Shown: in pieces, positions 1 through 9,541 of the stretch
How positions within the stretch are numbered: the first letter of the stretch is position 1
Layout: each line of letters begins with the position of its first letter
NCBI GenBank assembly: GCA_018711275.1
Contig: DVIN01000041.1
Coordinates: 1 to 56,055, forward strand
From: Candidatus Pullilachnospira intestinigallinarum
GTDB lineage: Bacteria; Bacillota; Clostridia; Lachnospirales; Lachnospiraceae
DNA: 56,055 bases
Reading direction: 5' to 3'
The notes under the pieces: model-generated
Database searches by the model: none
Seen by the model: only the letters and a program-made list of their open reading frames with translations
Told to the model about the DNA's origin: nothing
Position numbers and translations under genes: made by a program

Positions 1-104
1 GCATAAAACAAGGAGGGAAATACCCGGCATATATGCCAGAAATCCCAGCATAATACTACAAAATATGAATTTTTCAAGGTACTATAGGTACAGGGCACAA
101 CTAA

Positions 105-407
105 TTATATAGTTTCGACCCCAACATCATACTATTTAGAGGTTTTGTAGCCACATTAGTATATCTTTCCATACGCAGTATTTGTAAGAGAATTAGTAGT
201 GAGCGATTGCAAAGTATTGTTCAAGAAATCAGTCAATGCACTTTTGGAATATATCTGTTGCATGGATTTGCTTTTATTCTCATTAATGATGTCTATGTTG
301 GAGGAAGATATTTGGATGCATGGATTAAAGTATTGTGTGTATTTGTTTCAACCTTTATGATTGTATATATATTACGAAAGATTCCTCATATAAATAACTT
401 GTTATGA
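105..407 (+). pseudogene. C-terminal remnant of a membrane acyltransferase (acyltransferase-3 family)
   Basis: The frame is open from 105 and ends at a TGA at 405-407. Its translation is hydrophobic and contains EISQCTFGIYLLHGF, the typical last-helix signature of integral-membrane acyltransferase-3 (OafA/WecH-like) proteins that O-acetylate surface sugars, followed by one or two more membrane helices. The frame is closed upstream by a TAA at 102-104, and bases 1-110 read open in other frames (for example a frame ending at a stop near 110). The gene therefore seems frameshifted or truncated rather than merely cut by the window edge. A TTG at 207 could start a 66-residue peptide, but no ribosome binding site supports it. 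The stretch is much more AT-rich than the genes to its right. The family call is fairly sure from the motif; the pseudogene status is inference because the 5' part lies outside the window. Confidence 0.5.
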
Positions 408-490
408 AAAGATCGGGAACGTTATGAAAGCATTCAGGAATAAACACCTTCGGAAAAAGAGCGTGGAAATTCAGGTAAGCAACTTAGGTG

Positions 491-519
491 TTGCCGCTAT
501 TGATTGATGATGCTATAAT
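491..519 (+). promoter_or_regulatory. Sigma-A type promoter for the polysaccharide operon
   Basis: TTGCCG at 491-496 and TATAAT at 514-519 are separated by exactly 17 bp. TGC directly before the -10 box makes it an extended -10 element (TGCTATAAT). It lies about 100 bp upstream of rfbC and is the only clear promoter before the run rfbC-wzm-wzt-glycosyltransferases, so it probably drives that operon. Confidence 0.6.
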
Positions 520-619
520 AAACTATTGAATTCTGCTTATTTTTATGTTTTACAGGACTATGTAAGCCTAATGCGGAACGAAAGCAGACAATCAGAAAAT
601 GAATGGGAGAGAAATTAAA

Positions 620-1183
620 ATGGGAAAAATCAAAGTAGAAACATGTGAAATCGAAGGATTAAAAGTTATTACCCCTACCGTATTTGGCGACGAGCGGGGC
701 TATTTTATGGAGACTTACAATTATAATGATTATAAGGCCGCAGGTATCGATCAGGAATTTGTACAGGACAATCAGTCCAGCTCAAAGAAAGGTGTGCTGA
801 GAGGACTGCATTTCCAGATTAATTTCCCGCAGGACAAACTTGTACGCGTAGTCAGCGGAGAGGTGTTTGATGTGGCGGTAGATCTGCGTCCCGGCTCTTC
901 CACATATGGAAAATGGTACGGAGTTATCCTTTCCGCGGAAAACAAAAAACAGTTTTTCATTCCGAAGAATTTTGCTCACGGATTTATCGTACTTTCGGAT
1001 TATGCAGAGTTTGCATATAAATGTACAGATTTCTATCACCCCAATGATGAGGGAGGACTTGCCTGGAACGACCCGGAAATCGGTGTGAAATGGCCGATGC
1101 CGGAGGGAATGACAGAAGCAGATCTGATTATTTCGGAAAAAGACCAGAAATGGGGAGGAATCTCCGAATTCAGTAAACGTTAG
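620..1183 (+). CDS. rfbC: dTDP-4-dehydrorhamnose 3,5-epimerase
   Basis: This is RmlC/RfbC, the cupin enzyme that epimerises C3 and C5 of dTDP-4-keto-6-deoxyglucose on the way to dTDP-L-rhamnose. Family blocks are visible: VLRGLHFQ (with the catalytic His), a block around FDVAVDLRPGS, and FIPKNFAHGF. The length of 187 aa is normal. An ATG at 599 is also in frame but has no ribosome binding site, whereas GGGAGA at 603-608 precedes the ATG at 620, so 620 was chosen. It is the first gene after the promoter at 491-519 and lies 11 bp before the ABC exporter, which suggests the exported glycan contains rhamnose. The partner genes rmlA, rmlB and rmlD are not in this window. The substrate is also the precursor used by the WecE-like transaminase at 17502. 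Confidence 0.93.
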   Translation: MGKIKVETCEIEGLKVITPTVFGDERGYFMETYNYNDYKAAGIDQEFVQDNQSSSKKGVLRGLHFQINFPQDKLVRVVSGEVFDVAVDLRPGSSTYGKWYGVILSAENKKQFFIPKNFAHGFIVLSDYAEFAYKCTDFYHPNDEGGLAWNDPEIGVKWPMPEGMTEADLIISEKDQKWGGISEFSKR

Positions 1184-1194
1184 GGGATAACAGT

Positions 1195-2577
1195 ATGTCT
1201 AAGAAAAAGAAACTGGCAGCCGCAGTATTTATTCTGGCAGTCATTGCTTTGAATGTGTTTATTGTCCTTCACAGAGGGGCGGGAGACAGAAATCTGACGA
1301 TCCGAATGACGGTGGAGTCAGCACAAAATGCAGTCGTGCAGGTTTACTATACGGCAGATACTGATTTTTCTGAAGCCATGAGCGAAAAGAAGGAGTATAC
1401 AGGTAATGGAAATCCGCAGGAACTGACGTTTGCGATTGCGCCTGGAACGAAAGCACTCAGAATCGATCTCGGGGATAAGACAGAGAGTTTCCTGATTTCT
1501 GATCTTGAAATATCGTTCCATTCGCAGAAGGGAACGCTGATAAAACAGGATCAGCTGGAACTGTATGAGATCAAAGGGATTTCTGAATTTGCAAAAACAG
1601 ATGGAAGCTGGCTGGTGGATACGACTGGCTCGGATCCCTATCTTGTGTTTGCGGTGGATACGGAAGATCTTTCAGCCGCATCGGCTCGATACGGAAACCG
1701 GGTTGATTTCCTTTTGAATGCGGCAATGCTCCTGATTCTGGACGGGGGAGTGGCTGCTGCGTTCTTCTTCAGGAAAAAGGTGTTTTCTCTGCCGGTGGAG
1801 CTGTTTCACAACAGGGCACTGATTTTTAGCCTTTCCAAAAATGATTTTAAAACAAAGTACGCGGGATCCTATCTTGGTATTGTATGGGCCTTTGTTCAGC
1901 CGATCGTGACGATACTGGTATACTGGTTTGTGTTTTCCGTGGGACTGAGAGCAGGCAATGTGATGGATTATCCGTTTGTTCTGTACCTGATTTCAGGAAT
2001 TGTTCCATGGTTTTTCTTTCAGGATGCGTTAAACGGAGGGACCAACGCGCTGATCGAATATAATTATCTGGTGAAGAAAGTTGTCTTTAAAATCAGTGTG
2101 CTGCCCATTGTGAAAATTATTTCCGCGTTGTATGTGCACGGATTTTTTGTGATTTTCTCATTGATTATCTGTGCCTGCTACGGTTATTTTCCTTCGTTGT
2201 ATACGCTTCAGCTCATTTATTACAGTGCCTGCACATTTATGCTGGTTCTGGGGCTGGTTTATGCAACCAGTGCAATTGTAATTTTTTTCAGAGATCTTTC
2301 GCAGATTATCGGAATTTTTCTGCAGGTGGGCATCTGGCTGACGCCGATCATGTGGGATCTGAGTATTCTGTCTGATCATCCGCTGCTGATGAAGTTATTT
2401 AAACTGAACCCCATGTATTATATTGTTTCAGGATATCGCGATTCCATGCTGAGCCATGTGTGGTTTACGGAGCATTGGGGCTGGACGCTTTACTTCTGGG
2501 TAGTTACGATTGCTCTTTTTGGACTTGGAACTGTTATATTCAAGAGACTGAAAGTACATTTCGCTGATGTACTGTAA
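1195..2577 (+). CDS. Polysaccharide ABC exporter permease (Wzm/TagG-like) with N-terminal extracytoplasmic extension
   Basis: This is the membrane subunit of an ABC-2 type exporter for a lipid-linked polysaccharide, partner of the ATPase at 2590. Residues about 200-460 form the ABC2 domain with six hydrophobic segments; LSKNDFKTKYAGSYLG and the region around WLTPIMWD are typical of Wzm/TagG/RfbA permeases. Family members are usually about 260-275 aa. Here 460 aa are present because an extra N-terminal part comes first: one membrane helix (about 8-25), a predicted beta-rich soluble region (about 30-160) and a second helix (about 165-190). This extension is probably extracytoplasmic and may bind glycan, which is inference. 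A GGGG tract before ATG 1195 serves as ribosome binding site. The gene is 12 bp from wzt. Confidence 0.85.
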   Translation: MSKKKKLAAAVFILAVIALNVFIVLHRGAGDRNLTIRMTVESAQNAVVQVYYTADTDFSEAMSEKKEYTGNGNPQELTFAIAPGTKALRIDLGDKTESFLISDLEISFHSQKGTLIKQDQLELYEIKGISEFAKTDGSWLVDTTGSDPYLVFAVDTEDLSAASARYGNRVDFLLNAAMLLILDGGVAAAFFFRKKVFSLPVELFHNRALIFSLSKNDFKTKYAGSYLGIVWAFVQPIVTILVYWFVFSVGLRAGNVMDYPFVLYLISGIVPWFFFQDALNGGTNALIEYNYLVKKVVFKISVLPIVKIISALYVHGFFVIFSLIICACYGYFPSLYTLQLIYYSACTFMLVLGLVYATSAIVIFFRDLSQIIGIFLQVGIWLTPIMWDLSILSDHPLLMKLFKLNPMYYIVSGYRDSMLSHVWFTEHWGWTLYFWVVTIALFGLGTVIFKRLKVHFADVL

Positions 2578-2589
2578 AGGGGATTACGA

Positions 2590-3861
2590 ATGTCGGAAAC
2601 TGCAATTTTAGTAGATCATGTAACCAAGATGTATAAGCTGTATGACAGGCCTATGGACAGACTGAAAGAGTCTTTGGGCTTGTCGAGACAGAAAAAATAT
2701 AAAGAGCACTTTGCGCTGAAAGATGTTTCTTTTCAGGTTCGACGGGGAGAAACTGTGGGAATCATCGGAACAAATGGTTCCGGAAAATCTACAATTTTAA
2801 AGATTATTACCGGTGTATTGAATCCTACCGGAGGATCTGTGCAGGTGAATGGCAGAATTTCAGCACTGCTGGAACTGGGAGCCGGATTTAACCAGGAGTA
2901 TTCAGGAATTGAGAATGTGTATCTGAATGGTACCATGATCGGTTTTTCCAGAGAGGAGATCGATGCGAAACTGGATGAGATTCTTCGCTTTGCAGATATC
3001 GGAGATTTTGTTTACCAACCGGTAAAAACGTATTCCAGCGGAATGTTCGTGCGGCTTGCGTTCGCCATTGCTATCAACATAGATCCGGAAATCCTGATTG
3101 TGGATGAAGCGCTGTCTGTAGGAGATGTGTTTTTTCAGGCAAAGTGTTACAGAAAATTTGAAGAATTCAAGGAAATGGGAAAAACCATCCTGTTTGTCAG
3201 CCACGATCTGAGCAGTATTGGGAAATACTGTGACCGCGTAGTACTTTTAAACAATGGTGTGAAGCTGGCAGAAGGCGGAGCCAAAGAGATGGTAAATCTT
3301 TACCGGAAAGTACTTGTCAATCAGTATGAAGATGATACGTCGGGAGAAGATGCGGGAACCGGAGAAGATTCGGGAGCACATACCGATACGTCTATGAAAG
3401 AAAAACTGAATCTGAATCCGGAAGTTCTGGAATATGGAAGTAAACTGGCGGAGATTACGGATTTTGCCATTCAGGATGATGCGGGAAATATTACAAATCT
3501 GATTGAGAAGGGACAGACTTTTTCTGTAAAAATGCGGGTTCAGTTTCAGGAAGATATCAGTGAGCCGATTTTTGCGTTTACAATTAAGGATCTTAAAGGA
3601 ACAGAAATTACCGGGACAAATACGATGTATGAAGGATCACCTGTGAAGCCGAAAAAAGCCGGTGATGTTCAGGAAATTGTATTTACGCAGGTGATGAATC
3701 TGGAAGCAGGAGAATATATGTTGTGCCTGGGATGTACAGGGTACAGAGGGGGAGAATTTACTGTCTTTCACCGCCTGTATGACGTATGCAATTTGACCGT
3801 GATTTCTGATAAAAAAGCAGTGGGTTATTTTGATATGTTCTCAAAAGTGACACTGCGCTGA
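2590..3861 (+). CDS. Polysaccharide ABC exporter ATPase with Wzt-type C-terminal domain
   Basis: This is the nucleotide-binding subunit that powers export of the polysaccharide through the permease encoded just upstream. Walker A is GTNGSGKST (about residue 60), the ABC signature is YSSGMFVRLAFA (about 148), Walker B is ILIVDEA, and the H-loop follows in VSHD. After the ATPase domain (about 1-240) comes an acidic linker rich in E, D, G and T (about 250-275) and then a beta-sandwich-like region (about 285-420). The latter resembles the Wzt C-terminal carbohydrate-recognition domain of E. coli O8/O9a Wzt, which binds the modified non-reducing end. That architecture implies a capped or methylated terminus, and the methyltransferase module of the next gene would fit. 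AAAGGGGATTACGA before ATG 2590 provides the ribosome binding site. Confidence 0.88.
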   Translation: MSETAILVDHVTKMYKLYDRPMDRLKESLGLSRQKKYKEHFALKDVSFQVRRGETVGIIGTNGSGKSTILKIITGVLNPTGGSVQVNGRISALLELGAGFNQEYSGIENVYLNGTMIGFSREEIDAKLDEILRFADIGDFVYQPVKTYSSGMFVRLAFAIAINIDPEILIVDEALSVGDVFFQAKCYRKFEEFKEMGKTILFVSHDLSSIGKYCDRVVLLNNGVKLAEGGAKEMVNLYRKVLVNQYEDDTSGEDAGTGEDSGAHTDTSMKEKLNLNPEVLEYGSKLAEITDFAIQDDAGNITNLIEKGQTFSVKMRVQFQEDISEPIFAFTIKDLKGTEITGTNTMYEGSPVKPKKAGDVQEIVFTQVMNLEAGEYMLCLGCTGYRGGEFTVFHRLYDVCNLTVISDKKAVGYFDMFSKVTLR

Positions 3862-3905
3862 GATCCTGCGATTACAGGAAATCTGCAGAACAGGAGGAAA
3901 TGTCT

Positions 3906-6900
3906 GTGGCGAAAATGAATTTGGAGTATTACGCACAGGAGGATCTCTATTCGGATGGGGATATCGAAAATAAATTACTGGAGATGGTGTTGGAAGGAGT
4001 AAATTATGAGGATCTTCCTGAGGAAAAAGTGGAGTTCCCGATGATCTACCATTTTTCAGAAGTCCGGGAGAATATTCTGGCATGGTATCCATTTCGGGAA
4101 CACTGTACCATCCTGGAAATTGGGGCTGGATGTGGAGCAATTACCGGTTTGCTTTGCCGGAAGGCAGAGCGGGTGGTTGCTGTGGAACTATCCAAACGCA
4201 GAGCGGAAATTAATCTGGAACGACATAAAAATCTGGATAATCTGGAAATTATGGTGGGAAATCTCAACGATATGGAGATTCAGGAGACTTTTGATTATGT
4301 AATCTTGAACGGAGTCCTGGAATATGCCATGAGTTTTACTGAGGGGGAGAAACCATACCATACATTTCTCAGAAATATGGGGAAATTCCTGAAAGATGAC
4401 GGAAGGCTTCTGATTGCCATAGAAAACCGTTTGGGACTGAAATATTTTGCAGGAGCGCCCGAAGATCACACGGATCTCTATTTTCTGGGAATTGATCGTT
4501 ACAGGGATAACAGAACTGTGCGGACTTTTTCCAGAATGGAGTTGCAAAAACTTCTTTCTGACAGCGGCTTCCCTTGCCAGAAGATGTATTATCCTTATCC
4601 GGATTACAAATTTCCCCTTGAGATTTTTACGGATGAGACGTTGGAAACACAGGGATACGGAAAACAATATCCGGTATATACAGATAATACACTCCGGCTG
4701 TTTCAGGAGGGGACCTGTGCCAGAAGCCTGATGAAAGAAAAGGTGCTGGCAACCTTTGTGAATTCTTTTCTGGTGGATGCGGGGAAAAAAGAGTCTGTGC
4801 AGGACAGAGAGTATCTGTATGTGAAACTGAATCAGAAAAGAGCGCCCCGGTTCCGCCTGATGACAGCGATTGTGCGGGAAAATGGAAAGCGAGTGGTGGA
4901 AAAGTCTGCGCTTCATCCGGATGCAGAACCCTTTTTGGAGGGAATCGCCGCCAAAAGCGGAACAGATATGGGAGATTTTCGTTATCTTTCGGCTCGGTTT
5001 GAAAATGGAAAAATGTCCTATCCCTATCTGAATGGTGTCACTTACCAGCAGATGATCAAGGAGTATATCGATGAAGAAAATATAGAGGCTGTTTTTGAGC
5101 TTATGGATCATCTGTTTCAGACTGCTTTCCAGAATCAAAAGAGTAAATTCGATTATCAGGGAAAAGAGTTTCAGGAAGTGTTTGGCACATATCCCGGGAA
5201 AAAGGAATACATGTGTGTGTCCCCGGCAAATATAGATCTGATTTGTGAAAATATATTTGCAGAAGAAGACGGTAATAGAATCATTGATTACGAATGGGTC
5301 TTTTCCTTTTGGGTTCCGGTTGCTTTTATTATCTGGCGGACATTGCATGAACTGTACACGAGAATCCCCAAATTGAATGTATTGTGCAGCCGAAGAAATT
5401 TTCTGGAGAGATATGGGATCGAGAGATCAGATGATGAGATTTTTCTTCAGTGGACGATGCATTTTGTTTATCAGTATGTGGGGTGTGATCGGATGGATGT
5501 TTTCCAGAAACAGCGGATACAGCTTCCGCTGGAACAACTGGTGGCGCAGAATAATGCCAAGAAACATCTTTCCGCAAAAGTTTACTACGATCTGGGCGAA
5601 GGGCTGAATGAAGAACATATAATCCGTAAAAACTGCAGAATTGAGAGAAAAAGGTTCCGGTTTCATATTGTCTTCCCAAAGGAAGCAGATATAAAGGGGA
5701 TCCGCTGGGATTTTCATTCAGACAGCGAGGCCTGTATGCTGCGGATAGACAGGATTTGCTGTAATTGTCGGATCGGACTTCGGCCGATGGAAAACTATAT
5801 TCAGGAACGGGACGCGACTATTTTTCTGACCAGTGAACCCATGTATTTCGTGGACTGTTGGGACGCAGGGGAAATTTCGGAAATGACGGTAGAAGGAATT
5901 TATGTTCCCCTGGATCTGACGGTAGTCAGGGAAATGCTGAAAGAACAGATTCATGAGAAGGATCAGTTACTGGAAGAGCTGGATCAGATTCGGAATTTGA
6001 CACAGACGATTCCGGAAAAAAATGTGTCGGTTCAACAGGTTCCTTCTCCGGGAATGAAACGGCGGGTAAAAGGAATTCTGAAAAAGATGCTTGGACGGGG
6101 CCAGGCTGCAGCAGAAGAAGAATCGGCGGCAGCCGTAAGCTGCCTGGGAAGCATAGACGTTTTTCAGATCAATGACCGAGATTTCCATGTGGTAGGATGG
6201 GCATATGACACAAACCATGAGATGCAGTCTCCCCGGATTGTGTTTTATCAGGAAAACAGAAAGATCCTGGAATCGGAATATATGGTAATTTACCGTAAGG
6301 ATGTAGCGGAAAACCTTGGAAGAAAGGATGCAGAGGCAAGTGGTTTCGCACTCAGCGCCTCTGTCCGCTGCAGCAAACCTCTGCGGGTTTGCTTTGAGTA
6401 TGGAACTCCGGACGGTCCGGGACAGCTCTTTTTGGGAACCATTCCGGAAACAGTATCGGAAAGCGAACAGATGGAACCGGAAATAATCGTATTTACTGAC
6501 AACAGCAGCCTGGGAGATATCCGGTCATTTCGGAAAAACCGGCTTGCTGATCCGGCAGAATTTCCCTCACAGCTGACTTCTCAGACCTATGACATTCTCA
6601 TACCGGTTTATAATGGCTTTCAATATCTGGAAAAACTGTTTTCCAGCCTGGAGAAAACACGGCTGTCTTATCGGTTGATTCTGGTGGATGACAAAAGCCC
6701 GGATGAGAAAACACAGAAGTATCTGGAAGCATACGCGGAAACACATCCCAACGTGATTTTGGTGCGGAATGAAGAAAATCTCGGTTTTGTTCGATCAGTC
6801 AACCGGGGCCTGCAGATGGCGGAACATCATGTGGCTCTGGTCAATACGGATGTGGAAGTGCCGGAAGAGTGGCTGGAACGACTGATGCTGCCTATCGCCA

Positions 6901-9530
6901 TGGATAATCAGGTGGCCACGGCTACACCGTTTACCACCTGTGGAACGATCTGCAGTTTCCCAAACTTCTGTGAGGATAACGTTTTGTTTGAGGGAATGGA
7001 TCTCTGGCAGATTGATAATGCATTTCGGCTTTTGAAACCGCAATATCCCTCCATGCCGACCGGCGTGGGATTTTGTATGGGGATGAACCTGAATGCGATC
7101 CGTCAGGTGGGGCTTTTGGATGCGGAAACCTTCGGAAAAGGATATGGAGAAGAAAATGACTGGTGCCAGCGGGCTGTAAAAGCAGGTTATCGGAACGTTC
7201 TTGTGGACAACCTGTTTGTATACCATAAGCACGGGGGAAGTTTTCTGTCTGATGAAAAAATGCGCCTTCTGGAACATAATCTGAAAGCGCTCTCTCAGAA
7301 ACATCCGAATTATAACCGGGACACCGCGGAATTCTGCCGGAGAGATCCTGCACGTCCGGCACGTCTTTATGCCCAGATGTATCTTCTGAATCAGATTCTG
7401 GAGAAAAAAGTAGTCCTGGCTTTTGATCATAGCCTTGGAGGGGGAGCTACGGAATACCTGGAGAAGAAGACAGGGGAAGTGCTGAAAGACGGCGCCTGCA
7501 TGATCATCGTACGCTACAATATTTATGAGAATAAGTATCGTATGATCTACCGGTACAAAAAATATCAGATTGAATGTTTTTCTGAGGATCTGAAGAGAAT
7601 TCTGGAATTGATTCCCAGGATTGATGAGATCTGGGTGAACGAACTGGTTACTTATCAGGGAATTTATAAGATTCTCCGGCAGATTATACAGTTAAAAGAG
7701 CGGCAGGATGCATACCTGAAAATGCTGCTGCATGATTTTTTCGCAATCTGTCCGGCGGTGAATCTGATGGATGACAGCGGAAAATACTGTGCGGCTGCCG
7801 ATGCGGAAGTCTGCAATTGCTGTGTGCCACGCAACCGCAGCAATGCCTGCCTGGACTATCAGACCGGCAGTATGTGGAGAACAGAGTGGCGCAAATTTCT
7901 GGAACAGTGCGATGAGATTACGGCTTTCTCAGACGATTCGGCAAGACTTTTGAAAAAAGCATACCCCGGGCTCGGAAATCTGCGTGTGATCCCGCATACT
8001 CCGCACTACCTGCCGGCTCTTGATAAGAAGAAAAAGACAACAGATACCCTGAATATCGGTTTGCTGGGAGTGTTGTGTTACAAGAAAGGGCTGCAAGTGG
8101 TGAAGGATCTGCTTCGTGTCATCGAGGAACAGAAGCTGAATATCACCATCCGGCTTCTGGGTGTATCGGATGAGGAGATTGACAGCCCGGCATTTTCTCA
8201 GACCGGGCGTTATACCCGGGAAATGCTTCCGCGGTTAACTTTGGAACAGGATATTGATATTTTCCTGATTCCTTCCATCTGGCCGGAAACGTTTTCCTAT
8301 ACGGCATCGGAAATTATGTCCATGAACATGCCCATTGCGGTATTTCCCATTGGAGCCCCCGTGGAGCGGGTGGTGAAATATGAGAAGGGCACAGTGATTG
8401 AAAATGGAACACCGGAGCAGATTTTGCAGGATATTTCCACATTTGCCCTTGAGAAGTGCAAAGTGGGAGCGATGCCTGTGGACAAAAGAAAGATTCTGTT
8501 TATCGGCGAGGAGATTTCTTTTGCTTCCAGATATCGGGTGGAGCATTTTCGCGAGCAGCTTCTGATGCATGGCGTTGCCTCTGATTTTATACAGGTTGAA
8601 GAGGCTTTGGACAAAGATTTTTCCAACTATCAGACCGTGGTATTTTACCGCTGCAGTGATGTGGAACGGGTACCGGTAGCCGCTCAGATGGCCAGAAGAG
8701 CAAAATGTGCAGTATATTACGATATTGACGATCTGATTTTTAATTACGACAAGATCCGTCAGCTTCATTTTCTGAAGGGAAGTGAATACAGAAACTTCCG
8801 GAAAACCACTGAAAATATACACAGCTGCATGGAGCTATGCGATGGATATCTCACCTCCACAGAGACGTTGGCAGAGCAGATCAGAAAAGAATTCCCTGGA
8901 AAGCCTGTGGTGGTTAACCGAAATTGCGCCAGTATGGAAATGCAGGTTCTTTCACATGACGCGGCAGAATTAAAGGAAGAATCCGAACGTCTGTATGTGG
9001 CATACTTCAGCGGTTCTAAAACTCATGATCAGGATTTTGCTTTGATCGAGGACGCGCTGCTGCGTGTTATGGACCGCCATCCCAACGTTTATCTGAAACT
9101 GGTGGGCGTATTGTCTGAGGATAAGATGAAGCGGGTACAGAACAGAATTGAAAAAATCGGATTTATGGACTGGAAGAAGCTGCCGGAACAGGTGGCGTCC
9201 GTGGACATTAATCTGATGCCGTTGGAAAACACGCTGTTTCACTGCTGTAAATCAGAGAATAAGTGGATGGAAGCCGCACTGGTAAAAACGCCCAGTGTCA
9301 TGAGCAGGAATGCGGAAATGGAGCTGGCAGTGGAAAACGGCATCACCGGATTCCTGTGTTCCACAACGGAGGAATGGGAAAACGCTCTGGAAAAGCTGAT
9401 TACGGATTCTGATTTCCGGAAAGCAATGGGAGAAAATGCAAACACTGCAGTAATGGAAAGATATACCACACAGAATACGGGAGATGCGGCCAGAAAGCTG
9501 GTACTTGGTGAGACAGATCCCGAAGAATAG
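3906..9530 (+). CDS. Six-module methyltransferase / multi-glycosyltransferase
   Basis: This very large cytoplasmic polymerising or capping enzyme has 1874 aa. Modules in order: a class I SAM methyltransferase (about 40-240, motif I ILEIGAGCGAITG); a region about 300-545 with DLICENIF and IIDYEW that looks like an aminoglycoside-phosphotransferase/kinase fold (weak call); a short charged coiled stretch (about 680-720); a beta domain (about 750-860, VVGWAYDTNHE); a GT2 domain (about 890-1140, DILIPVYNG, LVDDKSPDE, LVNTDVEV); a GT4-like domain (about 1170-1525, GLLGVLCYKKGL, PSIWPETFSYTASE); and a second GT4-like domain (about 1530-1870, YYDIDDLIFNYD). AGGAGG at 3892-3897 is only 2 nt from the ATG at 3900 but 8 nt from the GTG at 3906, so GTG 3906 was preferred; ATG 3915 is a third option. 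Sugar specificities cannot be read from the sequence. Confidence 0.85.
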   Translation: MAKMNLEYYAQEDLYSDGDIENKLLEMVLEGVNYEDLPEEKVEFPMIYHFSEVRENILAWYPFREHCTILEIGAGCGAITGLLCRKAERVVAVELSKRRAEINLERHKNLDNLEIMVGNLNDMEIQETFDYVILNGVLEYAMSFTEGEKPYHTFLRNMGKFLKDDGRLLIAIENRLGLKYFAGAPEDHTDLYFLGIDRYRDNRTVRTFSRMELQKLLSDSGFPCQKMYYPYPDYKFPLEIFTDETLETQGYGKQYPVYTDNTLRLFQEGTCARSLMKEKVLATFVNSFLVDAGKKESVQDREYLYVKLNQKRAPRFRLMTAIVRENGKRVVEKSALHPDAEPFLEGIAAKSGTDMGDFRYLSARFENGKMSYPYLNGVTYQQMIKEYIDEENIEAVFELMDHLFQTAFQNQKSKFDYQGKEFQEVFGTYPGKKEYMCVSPANIDLICENIFAEEDGNRIIDYEWVFSFWVPVAFIIWRTLHELYTRIPKLNVLCSRRNFLERYGIERSDDEIFLQWTMHFVYQYVGCDRMDVFQKQRIQLPLEQLVAQNNAKKHLSAKVYYDLGEGLNEEHIIRKNCRIERKRFRFHIVFPKEADIKGIRWDFHSDSEACMLRIDRICCNCRIGLRPMENYIQERDATIFLTSEPMYFVDCWDAGEISEMTVEGIYVPLDLTVVREMLKEQIHEKDQLLEELDQIRNLTQTIPEKNVSVQQVPSPGMKRRVKGILKKMLGRGQAAAEEESAAAVSCLGSIDVFQINDRDFHVVGWAYDTNHEMQSPRIVFYQENRKILESEYMVIYRKDVAENLGRKDAEASGFALSASVRCSKPLRVCFEYGTPDGPGQLFLGTIPETVSESEQMEPEIIVFTDNSSLGDIRSFRKNRLADPAEFPSQLTSQTYDILIPVYNGFQYLEKLFSSLEKTRLSYRLILVDDKSPDEKTQKYLEAYAETHPNVILVRNEENLGFVRSVNRGLQMAEHHVALVNTDVEVPEEWLERLMLPIAMDNQVATATPFTTCGTICSFPNFCEDNVLFEGMDLWQIDNAFRLLKPQYPSMPTGVGFCMGMNLNAIRQVGLLDAETFGKGYGEENDWCQRAVKAGYRNVLVDNLFVYHKHGGSFLSDEKMRLLEHNLKALSQKHPNYNRDTAEFCRRDPARPARLYAQMYLLNQILEKKVVLAFDHSLGGGATEYLEKKTGEVLKDGACMIIVRYNIYENKYRMIYRYKKYQIECFSEDLKRILELIPRIDEIWVNELVTYQGIYKILRQIIQLKERQDAYLKMLLHDFFAICPAVNLMDDSGKYCAAADAEVCNCCVPRNRSNACLDYQTGSMWRTEWRKFLEQCDEITAFSDDSARLLKKAYPGLGNLRVIPHTPHYLPALDKKKKTTDTLNIGLLGVLCYKKGLQVVKDLLRVIEEQKLNITIRLLGVSDEEIDSPAFSQTGRYTREMLPRLTLEQDIDIFLIPSIWPETFSYTASEIMSMNMPIAVFPIGAPVERVVKYEKGTVIENGTPEQILQDISTFALEKCKVGAMPVDKRKILFIGEEISFASRYRVEHFREQLLMHGVASDFIQVEEALDKDFSNYQTVVFYRCSDVERVPVAAQMARRAKCAVYYDIDDLIFNYDKIRQLHFLKGSEYRNFRKTTENIHSCMELCDGYLTSTETLAEQIRKEFPGKPVVVNRNCASMEMQVLSHDAAELKEESERLYVAYFSGSKTHDQDFALIEDALLRVMDRHPNVYLKLVGVLSEDKMKRVQNRIEKIGFMDWKKLPEQVASVDINLMPLENTLFHCCKSENKWMEAALVKTPSVMSRNAEMELAVENGITGFLCSTTEEWENALEKLITDSDFRKAMGENANTAVMERYTTQNTGDAARKLVLGETDPEE

Positions 9531-9541
9531 AAAGGAACAGG

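Noticed and set aside
4188-5348. A 386-codon minus-strand frame opposite the giant glycosyltransferase
   Set aside because: It overlaps recognised methyltransferase motifs and shows no family features.
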